From NCBI RefSeq assembly GCF_002303925.1, contig NZ_MRCS01000015.1, forward strand, positions 53,423 to 117,422: DNA of 64,000 bases. The letters run 5' to 3'. This stretch comes from Pseudomonas sp. ACN8. Its GTDB lineage: Bacteria > Pseudomonadota > Gammaproteobacteria > Pseudomonadales > Pseudomonadaceae. The position numbers and the translations under genes are program-made. Under the pieces are notes generated by a model. That model was not told where the DNA came from. It saw only the letters and a program-made list of their open reading frames with translations, and did no database searches. This document shows positions 24,189 to 33,932 of this stretch, piece by piece (position 1 is the stretch's first letter; every line of letters begins with the position of its first letter).

Positions 24189-27100
24189 TCAGTCTGTGGT
24201 CGCCAGCACCGGTTCTGGCGCAGGTTTAGGCCGATGGAACAGACGCTCCAGCCACAAGTATATGACCGGCGTGGTGAACAGCGTCAGCGCCTGGCTCACC
24301 AGCAAACCGCCGACCACCGCGATCCCCAGGGGCTGGCGCAATTCGGCGCCGGTGCCGTAGCCGAGCATCAGCGGCAGGGCGCCGAGCAGGGCGGCGAGGG
24401 TGGTCATGATGATCGGCCGGAACCGCGTGATGCAGGCCTTGAAGATCGCTTCCTCAGGCGACAGCCCGCCATTGCGCTGCGCTTCGAGGGCGAAGTCGAT
24501 CATCAGGATGCCGTTTTTCTTGACGATACCGATCAGCAGCACCAGCCCGATCAGCGCCATGATCGAAAAGTCCTGGCCGCAGATCCACAGCATGATCACC
24601 GCGCCGAGGCCCGCTGAAGGCAAAGTCGAAATGATCGTCAGCGGATGCACGAAGCTCTCGTAGAGCACACCGAGAATGATGTACACCGCCAACAGCGCCG
24701 CCAGGATCAGCCACGGCTGGCTGGCCAGCGAACTCTGGAACGCCTGGGCAGCGCCCTGGAAGTTGCCGCTGATGGCGCTTGGCATGCCGATGTCGGCCTT
24801 GGCCTGGTTGAGCATGATCACCGCATCGCCCAACGCCACGCCGGGGGCGAGGTTGAACGACAGGTTGGCGGCGGGAAACATCCCGTCATGGGCGATGGAC
24901 AGCGGGCCGATGGTCGGCGCATCGAACCTGGCCAGGGCCGACAGCGGCACCATTTCCCCGCTCAGGGGCGAGCGCAGGTAGAAATAGTTGAGGCTTTCGG
25001 CCTTGCCGCGCTGTTTGGTATCCAGTTCCAGGATTACGTTGTACTGGTTGATCTGGGTCTGGAATTCATTGACCTGGCGCTGGCCGAAGGCATCGTAAAG
25101 GGCTTCGTCGACATCGCTGGCGGTGAGGCCGAAACGTGCCGCGGCGCTGCGATCGATGCTGATGTGGGTGATGCTGCCGCCCAGTTGCAGGTCGTTGGAA
25201 ATGTCGCGGAAGGCCGGGTTGGCGCGCAGTTTTTCCGTCAGGCGTTGGGTCCAGGTGCTGAGGGTCGCACCGTCGTTGCTCTTGAGCACGTATTGGTACT
25301 GGGCGCGGCTCGGGCCGGAGCTGAGGTTGATGTCTTGCCCTGCACGCAGGTACAGCACGATGCCCGGGACTTTCATCAGTTGCGGGCGAATCCGGTCGAT
25401 GAACTGGCTGGCCGAGACATCGCGATCACCGCGTTTTTTCAGGGTGATCCAGAAGCGGCCGTTGGCAATGGTCTGGTTGCTGCCCGAGACGCCGACGGAA
25501 TGTGAAAACGTTTCGACTGCGGGATCGGCAGCGACGATTTCGGCCATCGCCAGGTGTTTTTTCACCATGTCGCCATAGGAAATATCGGCAGCGGCTTCGG
25601 TGGTGCCAAGGACGAAACCGGTGTCCTGGATCGGGAAGAAACCTTTGGGAATGAAGATGTAGCCGGCAACAGCCAGCCCCAGTGACAAAGTGAACACGCC
25701 GATCATCATTTTCTGGTGGGCGAGGGCATGGCGCAGGCCTTTTTCGTACCAGGCCAACAGGCGTTCACCAAAGCCCGGTTTGCTATGAGCGTGATGCACC
25801 GGTGCCCGCATGAACAGCGCTGCCAGCGTTGGCGCCAATGTCAGCGAAACCACCACCGAAATCAAAATGGTGGAGGTGGCGGTCAGGGCGAACTCCTTGA
25901 AAAGTCGCCCGACCACACCGCCCATGAACAGCAGCGGAATGAACGCCGCCACCAGCGAGAAACTGATCGACACCACGGTGAAGCCGATCTCCCCGGCGCC
26001 CTTGATCGCCGCTTCGCGCATGCCGTCACCGGCCTCGAGATGCCGGTGGATGTTCTCCACCACCACGATCGCGTCGTCCACCACAAAGCCCACGGCGACC
26101 ACGATCGCCACCAGGGTCAGGTTGTTCAGGCTGAAGCCCATCACATACATCAGCGCGAAACTGGCGATCAGTGACACGCCGAGCACTGCCGACACGATCA
26201 GTGTGGCCGACAGTTGGCGCAGGAACAGCGCCATCACGGCCACCACCAACATGATTGCAATCAGCAGGGTGATTTCCACCTCATGCAGCGAGGCACGGAT
26301 GGTCTGGGTGCGGTCGATCAGCGTCTTGACCTGCACCGAGGCGGGGAGCATCGCCTCCAGCGCCGGCAAGGCGGCCTGGATGCGGTCCACGGTTTCGACG
26401 ATGTTGGCCCCCGGCTGGCGGAAGATCACCAGGTTGACCCCCGGTTGTGAGCCCGCCCAAGCCTGGATGTAGGCATCTTCCGAACCGTTGACGACTTTGG
26501 CGACATCGCGCAGATGAACCGGTGCACCGTCCTTGTAGGAAACGATCAACTGGCTGTATTCGTCGGGGTGGAACAACTGGTCGTTGGTGGACAGGGTTGA
26601 AATGCTCGATTCGCCGTACAGCGCCCCTTTGGCCAGATTGAGGCTGGTCTGCTGGATTGCCAGGCGGATGTCGGCGAGGGTCAGGCCGATGGCCGCAAGC
26701 TTGTCCGCCGATACCTGGACGCGAATCGCCGGACGCTGCTGACCGGTGATGACGACCTGGCCTACACCGTCGACCTGGCTGAGCTGACGGGACAACAGGG
26801 TTTCTGTCAGGTCGCTGAGCTCAGGGCCTGGCATCAACGAGGAGTTGACGCTAAGGATCAGCACCGGGCTGTCCGCCGGGTTGACCTTGCGCCAGGTCGG
26901 CAGGTTCGGCATGTCCTTGGGCAGTTTTCCCGCGGCGGTGTTGATCGCTGCCTGGACTTCCTGGGCCGCGGTGTCGATGCTCTTGTCGAGGGTGAATTGC
27001 AGGGTCAGGTTGGTCGAGCCCAGTGCACTGCTCGAGGTCATCTGGGATACGCCGGGAATGGCGCTGAATTGCACTTCAAGGGGCGTGGCCACCGAGGAAG

Positions 27101-27290
27101 CCATGGTTTCCGGGCTGGCGCCGGGCAGTTGCGCGGCCACCTGGATGGTCGGGAATTCGGCCTCCGGCAACGGCGCTACCGGCAGGCGCGCAAACGCGAT
27201 GACACCCAGCAGCACCAGGGCGAACGTCAGCAGGACCGTGGCCACCGGGTGGTCGATGCACCAGGCTGAAATCGAACCATGGCCCTTCAT
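24189..27290 (-). CDS. RND multidrug efflux permease, MdtC/MuxC-like
   Basis: Inner-membrane proton-driven pump of 1033 residues, the normal RND length, with twelve predicted membrane segments and two large periplasmic loops. The TM4 proton-relay motif reads VGFVVDDAIVVVENI, and VAPLPEAEFPTIQV near the N terminus is typical of the MdtB/MdtC subgroup. Only one RND subunit is present, unlike the paired MdtBC. It overlaps the adaptor gene upstream by 4 bases (ATGA). No outer-membrane channel gene is in this operon. Substrate unknown. Confidence 0.93.
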   Translation of the reverse strand: MKGHGSISAWCIDHPVATVLLTFALVLLGVIAFARLPVAPLPEAEFPTIQVAAQLPGASPETMASSVATPLEVQFSAIPGVSQMTSSSALGSTNLTLQFTLDKSIDTAAQEVQAAINTAAGKLPKDMPNLPTWRKVNPADSPVLILSVNSSLMPGPELSDLTETLLSRQLSQVDGVGQVVITGQQRPAIRVQVSADKLAAIGLTLADIRLAIQQTSLNLAKGALYGESSISTLSTNDQLFHPDEYSQLIVSYKDGAPVHLRDVAKVVNGSEDAYIQAWAGSQPGVNLVIFRQPGANIVETVDRIQAALPALEAMLPASVQVKTLIDRTQTIRASLHEVEITLLIAIMLVVAVMALFLRQLSATLIVSAVLGVSLIASFALMYVMGFSLNNLTLVAIVVAVGFVVDDAIVVVENIHRHLEAGDGMREAAIKGAGEIGFTVVSISFSLVAAFIPLLFMGGVVGRLFKEFALTATSTILISVVVSLTLAPTLAALFMRAPVHHAHSKPGFGERLLAWYEKGLRHALAHQKMMIGVFTLSLGLAVAGYIFIPKGFFPIQDTGFVLGTTEAAADISYGDMVKKHLAMAEIVAADPAVETFSHSVGVSGSNQTIANGRFWITLKKRGDRDVSASQFIDRIRPQLMKVPGIVLYLRAGQDINLSSGPSRAQYQYVLKSNDGATLSTWTQRLTEKLRANPAFRDISNDLQLGGSITHISIDRSAAARFGLTASDVDEALYDAFGQRQVNEFQTQINQYNVILELDTKQRGKAESLNYFYLRSPLSGEMVPLSALARFDAPTIGPLSIAHDGMFPAANLSFNLAPGVALGDAVIMLNQAKADIGMPSAISGNFQGAAQAFQSSLASQPWLILAALLAVYIILGVLYESFVHPLTIISTLPSAGLGAVIMLWICGQDFSIMALIGLVLLIGIVKKNGILMIDFALEAQRNGGLSPEEAIFKACITRFRPIIMTTLAALLGALPLMLGYGTGAELRQPLGIAVVGGLLVSQALTLFTTPVIYLWLERLFHRPKPAPEPVLATTD

Positions 27291-28447
27291 TGCGCGCCCT
27301 CCGATCGCACCACTTGCGGCGGTTCGGTCAGCACTTGCACAGTCGCGCCGGGCTTGAGCCGCGATTGACCATCGCTGACCAGTACATCACCCGGCTTCAC
27401 ACCCTTGATGATGTCCTGGCCGCTGCCTTGATAGACCATCTGCACCTGCACGGCCTCGACCTTGTCGCCATTGACCCGGTACACGAAGTGCTGGTCGAGG
27501 CCGCGTTGTACGACTGTCGGCGGCACCACCAGCGCATCTTTATCCAGGGCTGTCTGAATCTTTACCGTCACCAGCAGGCCCGGCCAGAGCTTCTGCCCCG
27601 GATTGTCGAACTCGGCCTTGGCGCGGATGGTGCCGGTGCTGGCGTTGATCTGGTTGTCGATCAGGGTCAGGTGACCCTCGCCGAGCAGGTTGCCGGTTTC
27701 GCCGTCGGTGTCGGCCCCGATGTAGGCCTTGACCCGGGCGTGCTGTGGATCGTTGATCAGGCCTTGCAGGGTCGGCAGCATTTGCTGCGGCAGTGAAAAC
27801 TCCACGGCGATCGGGTCGATCTGGGTGACAGTGAACAGGCCCTTGGTGTCGGTCATGCGCAGGAAGTTGCCTTCGTCCACCGTGCGAATACCGACCCGGC
27901 CGCTGACCGGTGAGCGAATTTGTGTGTAGGAAAGCTGCACCTCGGCGGAATCAATCGAGGCCTGGTTGCCTTGGGCGGTGGCCTTGAGCTGGTTCACCAG
28001 GGCCTGTTGCTGGTCGTAAGTCTGCTTGGACACGCCGTCGTCGACACTCAACAGCTTGTAGCGCTTGAGGTTGACCTGCGCCACTTGCAGTTGCGCCTGG
28101 CTTTCGCCCAGTTGTGCCCGGGCCTGGTCGAGGCTGGCGCGGATCGACCGGTCGTCGATGGTGGCCAGTAGGTCACCTTTTTTCACCAGTTGGCCTTCCT
28201 TGACCAGCAGTCTGGTGAGAATGCCGTCGATTTGCGGGCGGACCACGACGCTGTGCAGGGACAGCACCGAACCGATGCCACTGAGGTAGCGCGGCACGTC
28301 TTTTTCGGCGACGGCGACCACGCGTACCGGGATGGCGGTGGGGGTGGCGAGTTTGGCCTTGACCGGTTTGTTGGCGTACCACAGGCCCAGCGCTGCCAGA
28401 ACGATCAGAAGGGCGGCGAGCAGGGCGGGTTTTTTCTGGATTCGCAT
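27287..28447 (-). CDS. RND efflux periplasmic adaptor (membrane fusion protein)
   Basis: Links the RND pump to an outer-membrane channel. The 386 residues start with an uncleaved or signal-anchor segment (about 8-24). Then come the lipoyl-type half motifs (PQIDGILTRLLVKEGQLVKKGDLLATID and TQIRSPVSGRVGIRTVDEGN), an alpha-helical hairpin between them, and a beta-barrel domain. First gene of the adaptor-pump-regulator-kinase operon. A REPIN lies upstream at 28571. Confidence 0.92.
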   Translation of the reverse strand: MRIQKKPALLAALLIVLAALGLWYANKPVKAKLATPTAIPVRVVAVAEKDVPRYLSGIGSVLSLHSVVVRPQIDGILTRLLVKEGQLVKKGDLLATIDDRSIRASLDQARAQLGESQAQLQVAQVNLKRYKLLSVDDGVSKQTYDQQQALVNQLKATAQGNQASIDSAEVQLSYTQIRSPVSGRVGIRTVDEGNFLRMTDTKGLFTVTQIDPIAVEFSLPQQMLPTLQGLINDPQHARVKAYIGADTDGETGNLLGEGHLTLIDNQINASTGTIRAKAEFDNPGQKLWPGLLVTVKIQTALDKDALVVPPTVVQRGLDQHFVYRVNGDKVEAVQVQMVYQGSGQDIIKGVKPGDVLVSDGQSRLKPGATVQVLTEPPQVVRSEGAQ

Positions 28448-28570
28448 GCGAGTGGGGCGCCGGGGCTGGGTAGACGGTTGGTATTTTCCTTTATAAACCT
28501 GTTTGCCGGTCAGGAGGGTGACGGCTAACTGACGGCGCTGTCAGTTTGGCTGGAAGGCTGGTGCTCCTCT

Positions 28571-28668
28571 GTAGGAGCGAGCCTGCTCGCGATGGACGAC
28601 AACGATAACGTGGGAAACCAGATTCACCCCGGCGCACTCAGGTTTTTCGCGAGCAAGCTCGCTCCTAC
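28571..28668. repeat. REPIN
   Basis: GTAGGAGCGAGCCTGCTCGC at 28571 and inverted partner TCGCGAGCAAGCTCGCTCCTAC ending 28668. It lies between the efflux operon start and the 3' end of the LysR gene. Confidence 0.92.
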
Positions 28669-28711
28669 GGAGATGCACGCCGATCTGCTGTTGCTCCTAC
28701 GGGTATGCGCG

Positions 28712-29680
28712 TCAATTCGCCACCCGAACTCCACCCAGGCTTCCGCTCAATTCATACGCCGCCAGTTCCGCTTGGTGCGCCGCCAGCAATTCCGGCAAGG
28801 ATCCACGCAAATACTCGACCCAGGTCTTGATCTTCGCATCCAGGTACTGGCGTGACGGGTAGATCGCATACAGGTTCAGCTCCTGCGAGCGGTACTTGGG
28901 CATCACCCGGACCAACGTGCCGCTGCGCAAGCCTTCGATCGCGGCGTACAGCGGCAGCACGCCAACGCCCATGCCGCTGATGATCGCGGATTTCATTGCA
29001 TCGGCGGAGTTCACCAGGAACGGTGAGCTGTTGATGGTGACCATTTCCTGGCCATCAGGGCCGTCGAAGGCCCATTTTTCCAGTGGAATCACCGGGCTGA
29101 CCAGGCGCAGGCAGGCGTGGTTGAGCAGGTCGCTGGGTTTTTGTGCGCAGCCGTTGGTTTTGACGTAGGCCGGCGAGGCGCAAACGATGCTGTAGGTGAT
29201 GCCCAGGCGCTGGGAGACGAACCCCGAATCCGGCAGTTCGCTGGCGAGGACGATGGACACGTCGTAACCCTCGTCAAGCAGGTCTGGCACGCGGTTGGCC
29301 ATGGTCAGGTCGAAGGTCACGTCCGGGTGGGTCTTGCGGTAGCGGGCGATGGCGTCGATCACGAAGTGCTGGCCGATGCCGGTCATGGTGTGCACTTTCA
29401 GTTGCCCGGCCGGGCGGGCGTGGGCGTCGCTTGCCTCGGCTTCGGCTTCTTCGACGTAGGCCAGGATCTGTTCGCAGCGCAACAGATAACGCTTGCCGGC
29501 TTCGGTCAGGGCGATGCGGCGGGTCGTTCGGTTGAGCAGGCGGGTTTGCAGGTGGGCTTCCAGGTTGGAGACCGCGCGCGAGACGTTGGCCGTGGTGGTG
29601 TCCAGTTGCACGGCGGCGGCGGTGAAGCTGCCGGCTTCGGCCACGTAACTGAAGGCGCGCATGTTTTGCAAAGTGTCCAT
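28712..29680 (-). CDS. LysR-family transcriptional regulator
   Basis: 322 residues with an N-terminal LysR winged helix (about 3-62: MRAFSYVAEAGSFTAAA...LTEAGKRYL) and a periplasmic-binding-protein-like effector domain. It is divergent from the outer-membrane channel gene at 29872 across 191 bases. The arrangement is that of AaeR and the aaeXAB aromatic-acid efflux genes, so it probably regulates that operon in response to an aromatic acid. The effector is an inference. Confidence 0.88.
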   Translation of the reverse strand: MDTLQNMRAFSYVAEAGSFTAAAVQLDTTTANVSRAVSNLEAHLQTRLLNRTTRRIALTEAGKRYLLRCEQILAYVEEAEAEASDAHARPAGQLKVHTMTGIGQHFVIDAIARYRKTHPDVTFDLTMANRVPDLLDEGYDVSIVLASELPDSGFVSQRLGITYSIVCASPAYVKTNGCAQKPSDLLNHACLRLVSPVIPLEKWAFDGPDGQEMVTINSSPFLVNSADAMKSAIISGMGVGVLPLYAAIEGLRSGTLVRVMPKYRSQELNLYAIYPSRQYLDAKIKTWVEYLRGSLPELLAAHQAELAAYELSGSLGGVRVAN

Positions 29681-29871
29681 GGGGTGCTCTCGGGTGCGAT
29701 GGCAAATTGTGACACGAAGTTTCTGTTTATTTACAGGCGACTAAAGATCTACCAACGGATTATCTCGTTAACGGTAACAAAGATTCACAGGAATCCCAGC
29801 TTATCGCCTTTCAGGCCGCCCCATAGAATTGCGTTCACCTCAAGAACTCCCCACCTCAGGAAATCGCAGCA

Positions 29872-31371
29872 GTGCCGCGTCGCATCAGCAGAGCGCTCCA
29901 GCCGCTCAGTGTTTTGGTTTTAACCCTGGCAATCAGCGGCTGCATCGGAACCGGAGGTATTGCCCCGCAGGGCAAGGCGCTGGAGGTTAATTCACTGGCC
30001 ACCGACGACGCGATCCAGAGCGCCGCGCAGGATGCGCACTGGCCCACCTCGCAATGGTGGCAAGCCTACGGCGACCCGCAGTTGAATCGCTGGATCGACC
30101 TCGCCCTGCAAGGCAGCCCGACCCTGGCCATGGCCGCTGCCCGGGTGCGTCAGGCCAGGTCCATGGCCGGCGTGGCCGAAGCGGCCGAGTCGCTGCAGAT
30201 CAATGGTGATTCGACCCTCAAGCGCCACAACTGGCCCACCGACCAGTTCTATGGCCCCGGCGAGCTGGCCAACAGCACCACCTGGGACAATAACGCGGCG
30301 CTGGGTTTCAGCTATGCCCTAGACCTCTGGGGCCGCGAAAGCAATGCCACCGAGCGCGCCGTGGACATGGCGCACATGAGCGTCGCCGAAGCGCGCCAGG
30401 CGCAGCTCGAATTGCAGGACAACATCGTACGGGTCTACATCGAGTTGTCGTTGCATTACGCCCAGCGGGATATCGTCGAAGCGACCTTGAATCAGCAACA
30501 GCAGATTCTCGAATTGGCGCAAAAACGCCTGGACGGTGGCATCGGCACCCATTTCGAAGTCAGCCAGGCCGAGACGCCGCTGCCGGAAACCCATCGCCAG
30601 ATCGACGCCCTCGACGAAGAAATCGCCTTGAGCCGCAACCAGCTCGCCGCCCTCGCCGGCAAGGGCCCGGGGGAAGGCGCGCAGTTGCAGCGGCCAACGC
30701 TGTCGCTGGGTGCACCGCTGAAACTGCCGTCGTCGCTGCCGGCGCAATTACTCGGCCAACGCCCGGACGTGGTCGCCAGCCGCTGGCAAGTGGCGGCGCA
30801 GGCGCGGGGCATCGATGTCGCCCATGCCGGTTTCTACCCGAACGTAGACCTGGTCGGCAGCCTCGGCTACATGGCCACCGGGGGCGGGGCCCTGGAGTTC
30901 TTGACTGGCAAGAAGCTCAACTACAGCGTGGGTCCGGCGATTTCGTTGCCGATCTTCGATGGTGGACGCTTGCGTGCGGAGCTGGGTGAAGCCTCGGCGG
31001 GTTATGACATCGCCGTGGCCAAGTACAACCAGACCCTGGTCAATGCGCTGAAAAACATTTCCGACCAGTTGATCCGTCGCGAATCCATGGACAAGCAGCA
31101 GGCTTTCGCCGCCGAGTCGGTGGCCACTGCGCAGAAGACCTACGACATCGCGATGATCGCCTACCAGCGTGGCCTGACCGATTACCTCAACGTGCTTAAC
31201 GCGCAGACCCTGCTGTTCAAGCAGCAGCAAGTGCAGCAGCAGGTTCAGGCGGCGCGCTTGAGTGCCCATGCCGAACTGGTGACTGCGTTGGGCGGTGGCC
31301 TGGGGGCGGGCAACGACGTGCCGAAAGCCGAACAGACCCAGGCACCGAAAACCCCGGTTCTGCTGAGGTGA
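29872..31371 (+). CDS. Outer-membrane efflux channel lipoprotein, NodT family
   Basis: TolC-like channel of 499 residues. The signal sequence ends in a lipobox (A-I-S-G-C, Cys near residue 24), and the protein contains two repeated outer-membrane efflux domains (WWQAYGDPQLNRWID..., LPIFDGGRLRAELGEA). The GTG start at 29872 follows AGGAAA. First gene of a channel, FUSC, DUF1656, adaptor operon, though a REPIN separates it from the next gene. Confidence 0.92.
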   Translation: MPRRISRALQPLSVLVLTLAISGCIGTGGIAPQGKALEVNSLATDDAIQSAAQDAHWPTSQWWQAYGDPQLNRWIDLALQGSPTLAMAAARVRQARSMAGVAEAAESLQINGDSTLKRHNWPTDQFYGPGELANSTTWDNNAALGFSYALDLWGRESNATERAVDMAHMSVAEARQAQLELQDNIVRVYIELSLHYAQRDIVEATLNQQQQILELAQKRLDGGIGTHFEVSQAETPLPETHRQIDALDEEIALSRNQLAALAGKGPGEGAQLQRPTLSLGAPLKLPSSLPAQLLGQRPDVVASRWQVAAQARGIDVAHAGFYPNVDLVGSLGYMATGGGALEFLTGKKLNYSVGPAISLPIFDGGRLRAELGEASAGYDIAVAKYNQTLVNALKNISDQLIRRESMDKQQAFAAESVATAQKTYDIAMIAYQRGLTDYLNVLNAQTLLFKQQQVQQQVQAARLSAHAELVTALGGGLGAGNDVPKAEQTQAPKTPVLLR

Positions 31372-31382
31372 ATGTAATTCCT

Positions 31383-31470
31383 GTGGGAGCCAGCCTGCTG
31401 GCGATGAGGGCGGCACATTCAACATTGGTGTCGACCGATACTCCGCTATCGCCAGCAGGCTGGCTCCCAC
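31383..31470. repeat. REPIN, GCCAGC/GCTGGC subfamily
   Basis: GTGGGAGCCAGCCTGCTGGCGAT and inverted copy ending CTCCCAC. Compared with the common form both arms of the monomer hairpin have changed together (GCGAGC/GCTCGC to GCCAGC/GCTGGC). It lies between the channel gene and the FUSC gene. Confidence 0.9.
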
Positions 31471-31510
31471 AGGTTCCGGGTTTACATCGAATCTTGTTGA
31501 GCAGGAATAA

Positions 31511-33703
31511 ATGACTCCCTTGCCCGCACCCTTGCGCTGGCTGTACTCCCTGGAATGGCGTCGGGGTTTCTTCGACTGGGCACGCAGCGACGGCGTGACC
31601 TGGGTCTACATCTTCAAGGTGCTGTTCGCGGCTTTCTTGACACTGTGGCTGGCCATGCGCCTGGAGCTGCCGCAACCGCGCACGGCGATGATCACCGTGT
31701 TCATTGTCATGCAGCCGCAGAGCGGCCAGGTGTTCGCCAAGAGTTTCTATCGTTTTCTCGGCACCCTGGCCGGGTCGGCGGCGATGGTCGCGCTGATCGC
31801 CCTGTTTGCGCAGAACACTGAACTGTTCCTCGGTTCGCTGGCGATCTGGGTCGGTATCTGCACGGCCGGCGCCGCCCGCTGCCGCAACTTCCGCGCCTAC
31901 GGTTTCGTACTCGCCGGATACACCGCGGCGATGGTCGGCTTGCCCGCGCTGGCCCACCCGGACGGCGCATTCATGGCGGCAGTCTGGCGGGTGCTGGAAA
32001 TCTCGTTGGGCATTCTCTGTTCGACACTGATCAGTGCAGCCATCCTGCCGCAAACTGCCAGTGCCGCCATGCGCAACGCCCTGTATCAGCGCTTCGGCGT
32101 GTTTGCCCTGTTCGTCACCGACGGCTTGCGTGGCCGCAGTCAGCGCGACGCGTTCGAGGCCGGCAACGTGCGTTTCATCGCCGAAGCCGTGGGCCTGGAA
32201 GGTTTGCGCAGTGTCACTGTGTTCGAAGACCCGCACATGCGTCGGCGCAATGGCCGGCTCAGTCGCCTGAACAGTGAGTTCATGGGCATCACCACGCGCT
32301 TCAATGCCCTGCATCAGTTGCTCGAACGCTTGCGCAACAACAATACGGACCATGCCGTGGCGGCGATAAAACCGGGTTTGCAAGACCTCGCCGAACTGCT
32401 CGACGGTTTCAGCGGTCGTGCCCTGACCAGCGCCGATGCAGCGCGTCTGGTTACGGCGCTGAGCGCCTACAAGGCAGGGTTGCCGGCACGGGTGCGCAGC
32501 CTGCGGGCGATCTTTCAGGAGAGCGAACCGAGCGAAGACGAACTGCTGGACTTCCATACGGCGTACGAACTGCTCTATCGCTTCGTCGACGACCTGCACA
32601 GTTATGCACAGACCCACGCTTCCCTGGCCGATCACAGCCACGAGCGGGAGCGCTGGGACGAGCCGTTCACTCCGCAAACCAACTGGATGGCAGCGGCAGC
32701 ATCGGGGATTCGCGCGGCGTTCATTCTGGTGGTATTGGGCAGCTATTGGGTGGCAACCGCCTGGCCGAGCGGCGCGACCATGACCCTGATTGCCGCCGCG
32801 ACCGTGGGCCTGTCCGCCGCCACCCCGAACCCGAAACGCATGGCCTTTCAGATGGCGTGCGGGACGTTGCTCGGGGCGTTGATCGGTTTCGTCGAGATGT
32901 TTTTCATTTTTCCGTGGATCGACGGATTTGCGTTGCTGTGCGTGATGCTCGCGCCGGTGATCGTGCTCGGCTCGTTCCTGACCTCGCGGCCACAATACGT
33001 CGGCGTCGGCCTGGGCCTGCTGATCTTCTTCAGCACCGGTTCAGTGCCGGACAACCTCACGGTCTACAACCCCTACACCTTCATCAACGACTACATCGCC
33101 ATGGTGCTGGGCATGCTGGTGTGCGCGGCGGCCGGGGCGATCATTCTGCCGCCCAACAGCCGCTGGCTGTGGCGTCGGCTGGAGCAGGACTTGCGCGCTC
33201 AGGTGGTGTACGCCATCAGCGGCAAGCTCAAGGGGCTGGTGTCGAGTTTCGAAAGCCGCACCCGCGATCTGGTGCATCAGGCCTACGGCTTCGCGGCCGG
33301 TCAACCGCAGGTACAGCGGGACTTGCTGCGCTGGATGTTCGTGGTGCTGGAAGTCGGTCACTCGATCATCGAGCTGCGCAAGGAACAGGCGATTCTGCCG
33401 GTGCATCCGGCCTATGCCGAATCACAGCCATGGCGCCAGGCGATCCGGGTGATGGGGCGGGCGCTGGTGCGGCTGTTCCTGCAACCGAGCAGCAGCAACC
33501 TGGAACGCGCGCTGATTGCCGTCGATCACGCGATCAGCCGTGTGCAGTCCACCGACGAACCCTTCGCCCCGCACTTCGATACCTCGGCGTTGCGCCGGGT
33601 GAAGAGCTACCTGCACTTCATCCGCACCTCGCTGCTCGATCCGCAATCACCGCTGGCCGCCTTCGCAAACAGCCAGCCCCAAGGACTTGAACATGCCTCG
33701 TGA
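31511..33703 (+). CDS. FUSC-family inner-membrane efflux protein, AaeB-like
   Basis: 730 residues with two sets of membrane segments: about six in the N-terminal third (TLWLAMRLELPQPRTAM...) and six after about residue 390 (ILVVLGSYWVATAWPSGATM...). Each set is followed by a cytoplasmic domain. This is the architecture of the aromatic carboxylic acid exporters AaeB and YccS. It is preceded by AGGAATAA and overlaps the DUF1656 gene by 11 bases. Together with the next two genes it matches aaeXAB. Confidence 0.88.
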   Translation: MTPLPAPLRWLYSLEWRRGFFDWARSDGVTWVYIFKVLFAAFLTLWLAMRLELPQPRTAMITVFIVMQPQSGQVFAKSFYRFLGTLAGSAAMVALIALFAQNTELFLGSLAIWVGICTAGAARCRNFRAYGFVLAGYTAAMVGLPALAHPDGAFMAAVWRVLEISLGILCSTLISAAILPQTASAAMRNALYQRFGVFALFVTDGLRGRSQRDAFEAGNVRFIAEAVGLEGLRSVTVFEDPHMRRRNGRLSRLNSEFMGITTRFNALHQLLERLRNNNTDHAVAAIKPGLQDLAELLDGFSGRALTSADAARLVTALSAYKAGLPARVRSLRAIFQESEPSEDELLDFHTAYELLYRFVDDLHSYAQTHASLADHSHERERWDEPFTPQTNWMAAAASGIRAAFILVVLGSYWVATAWPSGATMTLIAAATVGLSAATPNPKRMAFQMACGTLLGALIGFVEMFFIFPWIDGFALLCVMLAPVIVLGSFLTSRPQYVGVGLGLLIFFSTGSVPDNLTVYNPYTFINDYIAMVLGMLVCAAAGAIILPPNSRWLWRRLEQDLRAQVVYAISGKLKGLVSSFESRTRDLVHQAYGFAAGQPQVQRDLLRWMFVVLEVGHSIIELRKEQAILPVHPAYAESQPWRQAIRVMGRALVRLFLQPSSSNLERALIAVDHAISRVQSTDEPFAPHFDTSALRRVKSYLHFIRTSLLDPQSPLAAFANSQPQGLEHAS

Positions 33704-33893
33704 AATCGCCTTCCACGGCGTGTACATGCCGACCATGACCCTGATGTTTTTCATCGCGGCTCTGCTTGCCTGGGCGCTGGACCGGTTCCTGTCCGGGTTC
33801 GACCTGTACCGTTTTTTCTGGCATCCGGCGTTGCTGCGCCTGAGCCTGTTTACCTGTCTGTTCGGCGCGTTGGCGCTGACTGTCTACCGTTGA
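33693..33893 (+). CDS. DUF1656 small membrane protein, AaeX-like
   Basis: 66 residues with two membrane segments (about 12-30 and 45-63) and the family start MPREIAFHGVYMPTM. It always accompanies FUSC/HlyD aromatic-acid pumps, but its role in the complex is not established. The ATG at 33693 follows AAGGACTTGA, overlaps the FUSC gene, and is preferred over the in-frame ATG two codons upstream. Confidence 0.88.
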   Translation: MPREIAFHGVYMPTMTLMFFIAALLAWALDRFLSGFDLYRFFWHPALLRLSLFTCLFGALALTVYR

Positions 33894-33932
33894 CTCTCTA
33901 TCACTGACTCTCTATCTCTGAAGAATGCCCCG

